Below are positions 9,227-18,105 of a stretch of DNA of 64,000 bases, piece by piece; within the stretch, counting starts at the first letter, position 1, and the number at the start of each line of letters is the position of its first letter. The stretch lies in assembly GCA_022559985.1 (NCBI GenBank), contig JAFJTR010000004.1:310001-374000 (forward strand), read 5' to 3'. The DNA comes from Parastagonospora avenae f. sp. tritici 18332-5 (Eukaryota > Ascomycota > Dothideomycetes > Pleosporales > Phaeosphaeriaceae). Below the pieces are notes generated by a model. The model did no database searches and was not told where the DNA came from. It saw nothing but the letters and a program-made list of their open reading frames with translations. Made by a program: the position numbers and the translations under genes.

Positions 9227-11431
9227 TCAAGCCACACATTGAAGGGAGGGTGTGAGGAAGATCGGGTTGGACAGACAGATGCTGTCAGCCAGGATGGCGT
9301 CTTCTGGGCCAAGGTTCGGTGCAGACTTTGGTCCTTCGACGATGGGAGAGTGTGATGAGTTGGCCTGGTCCTCGACAGGTGCTGAACCTTGCTCTGTAGG
9401 CTCTTGTACCTCCTCAAGCACAGTGTATGTGTTGTCCACCTCCTCCTCGGGGACTGGCTCGGCAGCTTGCACTTCTTCTGGGGTTGATGGGAGAGCTGGC
9501 GAGATATCGTCTTCAGCAATAAGCATAGGCTCCTCAGCTACAGAACAGCCAGACGTAGGGACGGCAATCTCGTGGATGCTGGTCGCTGTCTGAACCTCGG
9601 TGACAGTAAGCGTGGAGAAGGATGTCGCGGTAGTGGTGGCCGTGGTAGTGAAAGCAATTGTGTGGATGGGCTCTTTGAGGCTGCTTTCGGCCTCAATACT
9701 AGCCATTTGTAGCTGTGGTTGCTTGCGCATGTTCATCGCAAGTACGACGACGAGAGCACCGAGTGCCAGGATGATGAAGTTGCGCGGATCCTTGAGCAAG
9801 ACCAGAACGTAGTTCTTCATGAGCGTGCCCAATGGAATATCAGCGGCGCGGAGCACTCGATCTTCTCCCAATCCTGAACCAGACGCATGTATAGGCTTCT
9901 TTGTTTCTTGCAGAGCGCTTTCGAGCAAGCGTAGTCGCTCGGCGAGCGCGCTGGCTTCGGCTTGTGCCTGAGCCTCCACTTCGACACGCATAGATTGCTT
10001 TGCCTCCTGGATCTTCTCTTCTATCGCCTCCTCGAATCTCTTCTTCTCGGCCGCTTTCTCTTCGACGCTCCTCTGAAGCGCGGCAGCGGCAGCTTCAAAA
10101 CTCTTCTGTAGCTCTACTTCCTCGAGCCTACGTCGCTCAGCCTCTTCCTCCTCGGCGATCTTCTGCTTCGATGTAGACTCCTGGATCTGACGTTGTAATT
10201 CGATGGCATACATGTGCTTCCTCTTGTCGGCTTCCTGCTCCTCTATCATTCTTTTCTCCAGAGTCTTTCGGAGGTCGTCGGGTATCCACGGTTGCAGTTC
10301 GACATCGCATCTCTCCATCTCGCCCCAGCAGGCCGCCCATGCGTTCGCTCTCATCAAGCCATTTGCAGCGTAGATCTTGATGTCCCATCTCCGGGTGCCG
10401 GCGCCAACACCCTTACCCGGGCGCTTGAGCTCGTGGTGGCAATCTGCACATTCGTGCTCCTCTGTGAAGGTACCTCCGCTCATGCGGCTGCCTCGCCCCG
10501 TGTTGTCATCGACACTCCTGTCGTCGTCATCTTCTTCCTTGTCTGTGTCATCCTCCGGTGGGACGAAGTGCCCACACTTCAATAGCCGAGGCGTCTTGAG
10601 CTCCAAGCTTTCCAGTATGCGCTCCTCTAGCAAATCGTATTCGTCTCGTGGATGTGGGATCAGCAAGCCGCGTCGCATCAAGATGATGTCTTGCAGCTTC
10701 TCCTCGAGTAGCTTGAAGTTCTCCACGAGCCATTCCGGCATAACTCTGGCCATCAATTCGTGTGTGTATGGTACTTGAGGCGGTAGTATCGTGACATGAA
10801 GCAAGACTAGCGGGGCTTGTTGTGGCGTCGTAGATATAGGCATCGGGCTATGGTGTTCTCTCAGACTGTTTCTGCGCGACCCTGACTTTTTCGACACTGG
10901 TGTTTCTGACCTTCCACTTCTGCTCGGGGTCATGAGCTTGTAGCTCCCCTTCAGTCGTTCCCGGGAGGTCTCGACGGTGGGCAGTGGCGGGGAAGACATC
11001 TGCATTGCGCGAATAGATTCTGGATTCCGAAAGCGAGGGCGGTCTTTGCGGGGTGTATATCTCGGCTCGGCCATGTCACTGGACGGTGCTCCCGGGTGGG
11101 ATGATATGGAGCTTTCTGAGGGAAGGGCGGAGACCATGCCGTAGCTTGGTGCACCTGAGGAGTGGCGGGGCGAATTGGTCGACTTTCGTGAGGTGTACGA
11201 GCTTCGGTAGGGCTGGAGGACATGTTCGTGTTCTTCATCCAGGTCCATGCTGGGGATAGACTCATCTGTTGCGACAGAGAGTTCTGAATTGAACGACATG
11301 TCGCCGTCGAACACTTCGGTTGGTGACAGCAGTTCCTTTTCTTCGGGATCCTCGTAGATAGCGAACGATGTCAGGCCTGGCGCAGGCGAGCGGTGGGTTG
11401 TGCTCATAGCAATTGTGTGTCGCTTCTGCAT
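9227..11431 (-). CDS. Large coiled-coil, single-pass membrane protein of unknown function
   Basis: One long exon. The frame is open to 11522, but the first ATG is at 11431, giving 734 residues; a second ATG eight codons on (MSTTHRSPAP) is an equally possible start. The N-terminal 190 residues are Ser/Pro/Arg-rich and disordered. A conserved-looking middle contains PEWLVENFKLLEEKLQDIIL, a cysteine pair CADCHHEL and the Trp-rich stretch RANAWAACWGEMERCDVEL. An acidic/basic coiled coil follows (about 390-520, for example AEEEEAERRRLEEVELQKSF), then a hydrophobic segment NFIILALGALVVVLAMNM that could span a membrane. A Thr/Ser-rich and Glu-rich tail ends the protein. There is no N-terminal signal, so it may be tail-side anchored with the coiled coil in the cytosol. 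I do not recognise a characterised homologue. Confidence 0.82.
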   Translation of the reverse strand: MQKRHTIAMSTTHRSPAPGLTSFAIYEDPEEKELLSPTEVFDGDMSFNSELSVATDESIPSMDLDEEHEHVLQPYRSSYTSRKSTNSPRHSSGAPSYGMVSALPSESSISSHPGAPSSDMAEPRYTPRKDRPRFRNPESIRAMQMSSPPLPTVETSRERLKGSYKLMTPSRSGRSETPVSKKSGSRRNSLREHHSPMPISTTPQQAPLVLLHVTILPPQVPYTHELMARVMPEWLVENFKLLEEKLQDIILMRRGLLIPHPRDEYDLLEERILESLELKTPRLLKCGHFVPPEDDTDKEEDDDDRSVDDNTGRGSRMSGGTFTEEHECADCHHELKRPGKGVGAGTRRWDIKIYAANGLMRANAWAACWGEMERCDVELQPWIPDDLRKTLEKRMIEEQEADKRKHMYAIELQRQIQESTSKQKIAEEEEAERRRLEEVELQKSFEAAAAALQRSVEEKAAEKKRFEEAIEEKIQEAKQSMRVEVEAQAQAEASALAERLRLLESALQETKKPIHASGSGLGEDRVLRAADIPLGTLMKNYVLVLLKDPRNFIILALGALVVVLAMNMRKQPQLQMASIEAESSLKEPIHTIAFTTTATTTATSFSTLTVTEVQTATSIHEIAVPTSGCSVAEEPMLIAEDDISPALPSTPEEVQAAEPVPEEEVDNTYTVLEEVQEPTEQGSAPVEDQANSSHSPIVEGPKSAPNLGPEDAILADSICLSNPIFLTPSLQCVA

Positions 11432-12268
11432 GTGCGACAGCTTTGGTGGTTCCAAGTCAGGGTCCAGCGAGTGCTCAAGAATGAATATGGTGGGATATGG
11501 TGGGGGAGTGAGGCGAACGCTTCAGGGATCTCGTCGACTGCCAGACGGGTTCTGCTTGCTGCAGTCCGTGGTGGGTCTGAGCTCCAGCGATGCGTTGTCG
11601 TTTAGGACGAAGTAGTGCTGGCGTTTGTTTACACCGCCGGCCGAACGCTTCTTCCGGTTGCTAGGCGCCGCACCTCGCCTCATCGAGAGCCTTCCCAACC
11701 ACCGTGCATCTGCAACCTCACAAACCTAGTACTACAATTGCCCACTACGAGCGACTAGGATGCATCAAGTAGCAGCTCATCTTAGAGACTGAAGGTTTAC
11801 ACCGAGTTTTGATGTTGCAACTGAAGGCCCCGCCAAACGATCCCGTGAGGCTATCAACACCCCTGTACACTTGATAACCTTTGGTAAAACTCGCATGGCT
11901 GGCACACCGACAATACTGCCCAGTGCCCGCGTCTTTACAGGACCAGGTGATCGGCTGTTTGGATATGATAGGATATGGGTACTCATCTATGTGGGCACAA
12001 CGAAAACAGTCGCCGAGTACGACCCTGGCCATCTCCTCATCAGAGGACGGCGGGGAGACGATGGCAGTGATCTTGAGCTCTTGACGCACACCCTGCAGCA
12101 AGCTCATAAAGGTACCGTGAATATCTTCGGGTTGTCCATCCATCGCTCATACAGCCAGAGTCTGCATATGCAGCGCTCCATGAGACTATACGTGAAGGGC
12201 ACCATCCCACATCACTCCCCTGGAACCACCAGCCGCATCATAAGCCGAGACAGGCACACACTGCCCTA
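11432..12268. other. Intergenic region with one weak candidate gene
   Basis: This separates the coiled-coil membrane protein (minus) from the hypothetical gene at 12269 (plus). Apart from the minus-strand frame listed separately (11745-12143), I see no supported feature. Plus-strand frames here overlap it and look like its shadow. Confidence 0.35.
11745..12143 (-). CDS. Possible small cysteine-containing protein
   Basis: An ATG-started open frame of 132 codons (MDGQPEDIHGTFMSLLQG) lying between two divergent genes. It contains nine cysteines in its second half (CFRCAH, SCKDAGTGQYCRCASH, and others), an even-looking amino-acid composition and no obvious low complexity. There is no signal peptide. 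Overlapping plus-strand frames are also open, so the strand is not certain, and part of the frame could be intronic. I cannot assign a function. Confidence 0.3.
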   Translation of the reverse strand: MDGQPEDIHGTFMSLLQGVRQELKITAIVSPPSSDEEMARVVLGDCFRCAHIDEYPYPIISKQPITWSCKDAGTGQYCRCASHASFTKGYQVYRGVDSLTGSFGGAFSCNIKTRCKPSVSKMSCYLMHPSRS

Positions 12269-13417
12269 ATGGGCGATACGCCGCTCGTGTGGACCGTCGA
12301 CTTTGACCAAAATCGCATCTTCTATGACAGAGAAGGCTCGCATCTGACATACGACTTCTCCATACCCGAAAAACTGCCGATCAGACTCAGAGACTTCCGC
12401 CCGTACATCCCCATGCAGCTACCTATTGCCAGTACTAAACACATGTCTCGGATATGCAGTCTTACGGCAGCGCCTCGGGATGAAGTCCCTGAGGTTCTAT
12501 TTGACCTGGTCTACCGCTTCGCGAGCGACTATGAAAGCAACTGGCGCACTTCAGGTCTCACTGTCGAACGATACGGCCTGCACTCACTAGCAATGGGAAT
12601 TCTGAGCTGCTTTACGATGAATTTCGACATGCAGAAGCTCTCAGCACACCTCGATAAGCGATTTCCTTATCTAGCTCGCTCCGAATACAGCGATCTACTT
12701 CGTTGGAGGGTCTGGCCCAGTCCACAAGTCGTCTCGACAGTGAGCTTTGGAGAAACGCAAATTATATTCACAGAGCGCATGGACTTGGCCATGTCGCTTG
12801 TGCATGAGCACTTCAATACCGTAGTCACAGCCCAGATATTCGGTGAGAGCAAGGAGAGCCACAAACGTCACCGACGTGTGCGATGTAACTCCAAAGTTTG
12901 CTACATTGTCACATCCATCCGAGAGATTCAGCACTTCACAAAGACTCTCAATACTGGTGAAGTCTCAATGACTTGCACACCAGCCATCGCTTTCTTTGAC
13001 GGAGTCCACCCACCATCTAAGACTGGTGTGCGCTGGTTACTCAATGCCATCTACAAGCAAGTATACCCTCCCATCCATCGCGTCCAGCAACTCCCCGTCG
13101 AGCTCCAAGAGATTATCCTCGACTACGCACTGCCGCGCCGCGCCTACCATGTATTCTTTCGCGCCGTCTTTGCTGCAAGGTTGGGTCTCGGAGTGAGCTT
13201 CAATTTCCAGTTGCAGGGCCGGCCCATCGTACTGCGTCCTCTGGGTGGTGCTGAGATGCGCATAACGGAGTCAGAGTACGAACTCATGTTCTGGGGCCGG
13301 TACGTGGGTCTCACATATCAGGTAGAAGAGGGAGCCATGGTGCAAAGGTGGCATCCTCCGTGGACTGGGGCGGACACGCAGTGGCATAGGACGTACCAAC
13401 AGTTCGGTCAAAGATGA
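12269..13417 (+). CDS. Hypothetical protein with C-terminal F-box-like motif
   Basis: Single-exon frame of 382 residues starting MGDTPLVWTVDFDQNR. It is cytosolic by composition, with no signal or membrane segment. The only motif I can point to is VQQLPVELQEIILDYALPRR (about residue 272 onward), which resembles the LPxELxxxIL core of an F-box, though F-boxes usually sit at the N-terminus. The N-terminal part has a helical region (EVLFDLVYRFASDYESNW). The start is uncertain: an upstream plus-strand frame ends at 12269 in a different phase, so an extra 5' exon cannot be excluded. It converges on the MFS permease gene, with about 270 bases between. Confidence 0.6.
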   Translation: MGDTPLVWTVDFDQNRIFYDREGSHLTYDFSIPEKLPIRLRDFRPYIPMQLPIASTKHMSRICSLTAAPRDEVPEVLFDLVYRFASDYESNWRTSGLTVERYGLHSLAMGILSCFTMNFDMQKLSAHLDKRFPYLARSEYSDLLRWRVWPSPQVVSTVSFGETQIIFTERMDLAMSLVHEHFNTVVTAQIFGESKESHKRHRRVRCNSKVCYIVTSIREIQHFTKTLNTGEVSMTCTPAIAFFDGVHPPSKTGVRWLLNAIYKQVYPPIHRVQQLPVELQEIILDYALPRRAYHVFFRAVFAARLGLGVSFNFQLQGRPIVLRPLGGAEMRITESEYELMFWGRYVGLTYQVEEGAMVQRWHPPWTGADTQWHRTYQQFGQR

Positions 13418-13686
13418 AGGCGCAAGAGCGGGGAATCGACGAAGAGCTTTTAGAGTTCTAGCTTGATACTCGATCTGCTGAAGTTGGGTGCTAGGATACT
13501 GCAGGTCCGAAATACGAAGGACAGTCCTACTCCTGGACTGAGAGTCCGGAACAGTGCACAATACTGACTGACTTGAGACACCACGGCAATACCCTATGTG
13601 CGGCCTCGGGCTGTTGTACCCTGGTCACGTTCTGTCTCCGATAAGAACCTGTGTCAAGATGTTTCAGTTTTCCACGTCAAGCACAT

Positions 13687-15279
13687 CTACAGTACATATC
13701 TGAAGTACAGGTTTTCACCATCCGTTAGATCCATGAAAGCCAACTTGTCTCTCTCCGTCTCATCAAGTGGAAGCGCATCCCTCTTTTTGTTTTCTCTCCA
13801 CAGGACAAAGTACAGTGCCACGGCGGCGACGATTGTGATGCAGTAGCAGATGATCAGCCCCAGCCATAGCTCTGGGTAATGTCTGCTCTTGGTCTGGCTC
13901 TTGATCAATTGTGGCCCAACTATGTTCCCGACACAATATGCCACGAAGATGGATGACGACATGGCTGACTTCTTTGTTGCACCGGCGACATTGGACATGC
14001 CAATCGAGATCGTTTGACTAACGACGGCGCCAAACGTTCCGATAATCGAGTAGCCAGCCACAGGTAGAGCGGCATGGTACGTCCACTTACTCTTCCAGAT
14101 CATAGCGCAACCTGCAATAACTGGTAGGCAATTGACCACCAGGATGATGAGGCGAACATTCGGTATCTTGGACGACAGCCAGCCAGATAGCAGAATCGTG
14201 ATCAAGCACAACCCACCCAGCGGAAACTGCCAGAGGATCGATTCCAGCGTCGACCAACCAAACGTGCTCACGATCAATGGCCCAAACCCAGATACCGCGC
14301 CGTTGACAGTGTACGCCGATGCCATGAGTATGAAGACCAGCCAGACCTTGATATCCAGCGCCGCCTCCCGAAGCTGATACGGCTTAATGACCTGACACCT
14401 AACTCCCGTCGCCCCCCTCCTCAATCTCTCCACCGCCACAACCCTCTCCTCTTCCGACAAGAACCACGCTTCTACCGCACTATTCGGCATGAAGAAGCAC
14501 CAAATCCCAAACAAAAACGTCAAACACCCAGCGAGGATGTAGATGTACTGCCACCTCTTCAACGCCCCTGAACTAATCTGCGCAAACCCATAATTCAACG
14601 CGCCCCCGATAATCGTCCAAAGGCCGGTGGAGCTGAACCACCAACTCTGCCGCAGAGCTTGTTCGCGCTGCGTGTAGTACCCGGAGACAATGCACATGAA
14701 GCCAGTGGGGATGATACTCTCCACAAACCCGAGGAAGAAGCGCTGCACGTATAGACCCTGATACGTCGTCACAGCGGCTGTTAGCATGCAGATGAGTGCC
14801 CAGAGAAGAACTACGCCGCCGAGTATGCGTCCGAGATTGAAGCGCTGGAGGGCAAATGTCATCGGGTACAAGCCGGCCAACATGCCGAAGTAGAACAGCG
14901 AGGTGGCCCACGAGAGGCGCTGCGTCGATGTAGTCGGCGGTGTGGTTGATGTGTCGACGACGCTGAGGGAGAGATCTTTTGTCATGCCGAAGAGCACGGC
15001 GGAGCCGAGGATGGCTTTGTCGTAGTAGACTAGGCCGTAGCCTGGACACGTATGTTTAGTATTGGTGCAGTTGGGACTTGGAATGGCGTTGGGCATACCG
15101 ACTATCATCGCAGGCATGAGGAATACATCTATTTTGCGGAGCACTCTGGCTTCGATTGCTGGGTCGATGGCTTGGGCGTGTTCGCCTACGAGGGCGATGG
15201 CGACGTCTTTGTCCGTCGAGGCTGAGACTTGGGTCTCCATATCGTGGGGATGCGTTGATGCTTTCTTTTCCGTCGACAT
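13687..15279 (-). CDS. MFS permease, Dal5-like anion:cation symporter family
   Basis: Twelve-TM plasma-membrane transporter of the fungal ACS family (allantoate, nicotinate, vitamin-type anions). Exon 1 is 15279-15099, a 57-nt intron is 15098-15042 (GTATGC, branch ACTAAAC, GTCCAG) and exon 2 is 15041-13687, giving 511 residues. The join yields FLMPAMIVGYGLVYYDKAIL, a typical first helix; keeping the intron would insert 19 residues with several Asn/Pro/Thr into that helix. Family features are a long acidic cytosolic N-terminus, VLRKIDVFLMP, LFYFGMLAGLYPMTFALQRF, the GFVESIIPTGFMCIVSGYYT helix, a loop FLSEEERVVAVERLR and a final helix before RENKKRDAL. The substrate cannot be read from the sequence. 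It is divergent from the region towards the Ssh4-like gene; no pathway genes are adjacent. Confidence 0.88.
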   Translation of the reverse strand: MSTEKKASTHPHDMETQVSASTDKDVAIALVGEHAQAIDPAIEARVLRKIDVFLMPAMIVGMPNAIPSPNCTNTKHTCPGYGLVYYDKAILGSAVLFGMTKDLSLSVVDTSTTPPTTSTQRLSWATSLFYFGMLAGLYPMTFALQRFNLGRILGGVVLLWALICMLTAAVTTYQGLYVQRFFLGFVESIIPTGFMCIVSGYYTQREQALRQSWWFSSTGLWTIIGGALNYGFAQISSGALKRWQYIYILAGCLTFLFGIWCFFMPNSAVEAWFLSEEERVVAVERLRRGATGVRCQVIKPYQLREAALDIKVWLVFILMASAYTVNGAVSGFGPLIVSTFGWSTLESILWQFPLGGLCLITILLSGWLSSKIPNVRLIILVVNCLPVIAGCAMIWKSKWTYHAALPVAGYSIIGTFGAVVSQTISIGMSNVAGATKKSAMSSSIFVAYCVGNIVGPQLIKSQTKSRHYPELWLGLIICYCITIVAAVALYFVLWRENKKRDALPLDETERDKLAFMDLTDGENLYFRYVL

Positions 15280-16408
15280 TCTGATGCCTCGAATCGAACA
15301 AGATCACTGTCAGATGAACGATCCACGCAGAAATCGAAGCTAAAAACCCAGTGCCCTGCCTTGTTCTTTCATGGCTAAAATATACACAAGCTGGATAAAC
15401 GCGGCATGTAGCGCATCCAGCCCAGGACTCTTCATTGGCCACTTCCTGCACGCCTTTCTCCGTGGACATTCTTCGCACGGCACGTCCACGTCGTGATAAA
15501 AGCCACGCCCACGCTAGCTCCTACCCAGCTAGCTCCACCGCTGACATAATCCCCGACCAGCCCTGAAAAAATCTCGAACACGCTGCCCAAACACACCACC
15601 AGATATCACACGTGCTTCCATCGTGATGTAGGTTGCTGCGCATGAGTATCAATCTATACTCGCGCACCGCATCGCAAGTCATTGTAAACCAGTCTTCTGC
15701 CTCGCTCAATCCGCTGCCCCTTAGCAGATTTCGAGCTGGATGCAACGCATCTCACGATGTGCCTGTACGAGACGAGAAAAAACCTCCAAGTGACGATCTT
15801 TGAGTACGGAGCCGTCTTGATGTCTACTGTGTCGGCCATTCGTAATTTATCAGTCTCTATATATTTTGTGTCGTAAATTTGTATTAGCTGGTGTAGCCTA
15901 GTCTGTAGCCTGGAGGTATACGCAGGGCCTCGATGTTGTCATTGAAGCCTAGAGATCCTCTGTGTATAGCTGCAGGCTATCAGATTGTTGTACTTTAGTC
16001 GCTTTCCGTCGTAAATAGTAACCTGCAGGATATTGTCAAAGCATGTTGGCACAAAAGTGTCATCATCAAGATAAAAGTAGCGTAGGAATTGCGTTTGTTA
16101 TTCTCATCACTACGGGAGACCAAAATGCCCAACTCCCCTCATTCAATCACTCTCTCTCGCACAAAGGAAAAGAGCCATGTACAACACTCCCTCTAAAACG
16201 CCCAGTTCATGAAAATGCTAGAACCGCATGCCTTTTCTGCATGCCGATCCAGCAGAGATGCTCGCTTCAAGGAAAACGCCAGGAACCCAGATGGAAAAAG
16301 GAGAAATGCAAAATGATAAGGAGGGGGTATAGTGTGTTATCCATGAGAGCCGAGTCAGGTAGGAAAGAAAGAGGTCGAGTACAAAAGAATACAGTGCAAT
16401 GAAGTGGT
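15280..16408. other. Intergenic region
   Basis: About 1.1 kb upstream of the permease and downstream of the Ssh4-like gene, so it contains the permease promoter. Minus-strand frames near 15500-15840 lack coding character. A 24-mer at 16005-16028 recurs with few changes at 20717-20740 (see findings). Confidence 0.35.
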
Positions 16409-18105
16409 TTATCGCGGCCCTCGCGGACGAGATGTTTGTGTGGAGCTTCGTACGCGGATTGTAGGTGGGCGGATTTGCGGTGCGTCGGCGACTGCGGCGT
16501 CGTAAGTGGGGATAGGTGGATTGCTTTCTGATCGCTCCTGTTGATTGTCCAGGAGCGGTGCGCGCTCGTTGTCCCAGTAGCCTTCTCTGCGGTCGTCGGT
16601 GGTGCTGATCCGGGGTGAGCCGACAGGACTGCTGTACTCTGGCGGTAGATCGCCGGGTTGTAGGAGACCAAGGCCTTGGGCAGCGTCGATTGTGGTCCGT
16701 CCGATGTCCGCACTTGGGCCTTCACCTCTGTCTTCATTCGAGTCTACAAGGCTGAGCGCTGCGAGCGAGATGTCTGTAGGGCTACGCTGAGGTCCGGGAC
16801 TTGTTGGCTGGTTGCGTCCGAAGCGCATCTGCTGGCTGCTCGATCGTCCGTGTCCGAAACCGGCCTGCATGTAGTTGCTACCCATGCCCTCTCTTACACC
16901 ATCGCGGCCAGAATCGAGGAGGATCGATCCTTGTTCACTGCCGTAGGGTGGTGGAGGAGCCAAGCTGCCTGTTTGTGGTGCAAGACCCCACTTCTTCACG
17001 TTTGCCTCAATGAAAACGAATCCCATCTGCCCAAAGTTGACATGTACCTGGCATGGCCCGTTTGCGCCAACAGTGGGGAAGAAGTTCTGGGTCTTAAGGC
17101 CGTGTGCGACGTCGTCGAGTTTCTTGCCGTTGCGCGTGAAGAAGATTGTGCCAGTGCGTGGTCGGTACCCGACACCGATAACGTCTCCTTGAACATAAGC
17201 TGGACCGTATGCAGAGGGCGTGAAGGGCTGGTTGCATCGTCGGTTTCCGTTGGACATGTACGAGATTGAGGACTTGTGGTAGCCTGAGAGATGTTAGCGT
17301 TCTGCAATCACTACGTGCCTTCAATGTACATGCCTGGTAGCCTGAAAAGCGGGTACGGTTTTGTCGTGACACCAACAGCTATGCTCGTGGTCTCTGGCTT
17401 CTCGTACACCTTGGCTTCCCAATAGTAGACCTCGTTTTGTTTCGGTATTGGTAGGTTGCTCTGCACACTGCACTCGGAGTCGAAAAACTCGATTTCGGTC
17501 CGGCCTTCGACGAAGCAGTTTGCGATCTCGAGCTCTGGCTCGAACTCCCAAGCAGACACGCCCTTCTCTTGGATTGCCAGGAATTGCGACAAGGAGATGT
17601 CGGTTTGAACGGATTCGGGAGGGTTCGCCTGCACAAAGGCTGCATTCTGTTAGTAAATGTTCGCCCAGTTGTTCGGATATAGCAGATGCTGGTAAGAGTA
17701 GCTGGACGCACCTTTGGCTCTCATGTACTCGGTTCTTTGCAGGTCGTCCATATCTTCCAGCGCCTCAGCCTCCTCCTTCGCGAATTGTTGCTCATCATCG
17801 TATTCGCCGGGTCGCGACAACCGATCCAGGAAGATGCGTCCTTGTTGGGTATATCGGAAGTAGTAAATAATCGAGGCAATGATTAGGCAAACACCTGCGG
17901 CACCCAATACAGAGAAGATGCCTATCATGATGCCCTTAGCAGTCGAGCCCAGGTCGGTTGCTCTTGATAAGCGTATCGCATCGTGGCGCGATACTGTAGC
18001 GGCGAAAGTAGCTACGTGCTGTGATGGCGCATGATCGCTTGGGAGATATGACTTGGAGAGGGTGGTTGGCGGCGTGACCTCCCGTAGCGGTGCTTGTGGA
18101 ATCAT
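16409..18105 (-). CDS. SSH4: SPRY-domain membrane protein, Ssh4/Ear1-type Rsp5 ubiquitin-ligase adaptor
   Basis: Endosomal/vacuolar membrane adaptor that brings cargo to the Nedd4-type ligase Rsp5. Three exons: 18105-17712, 17639-17334 and 17283-16409; 524 residues. Intron 1 (17711-17640) is GT-AG with TTTACTAACA as branch site. Intron 2 (17333-17284) only works as a GC-AG intron: AG|GCATGT...CTCTCAG, restoring FRLPGYHKSSISYMSNG. The order is a short lumenal N-terminus, one TM helix (about 58-83, IMIGIFSVLGAAGVCLIIAS), a cytosolic linker (DDLQRTEYMRAKAF), a SPRY domain with VYYWEAKVYEKPETTSIAVG and GDVIGVGYRPRTGTIFFTRN, then a disordered tail. The tail carries PPPY and PPEY, PY motifs of the kind bound by Rsp5 WW domains. 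I do not see a signal peptide, so the TM is probably a signal anchor. Confidence 0.88.
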
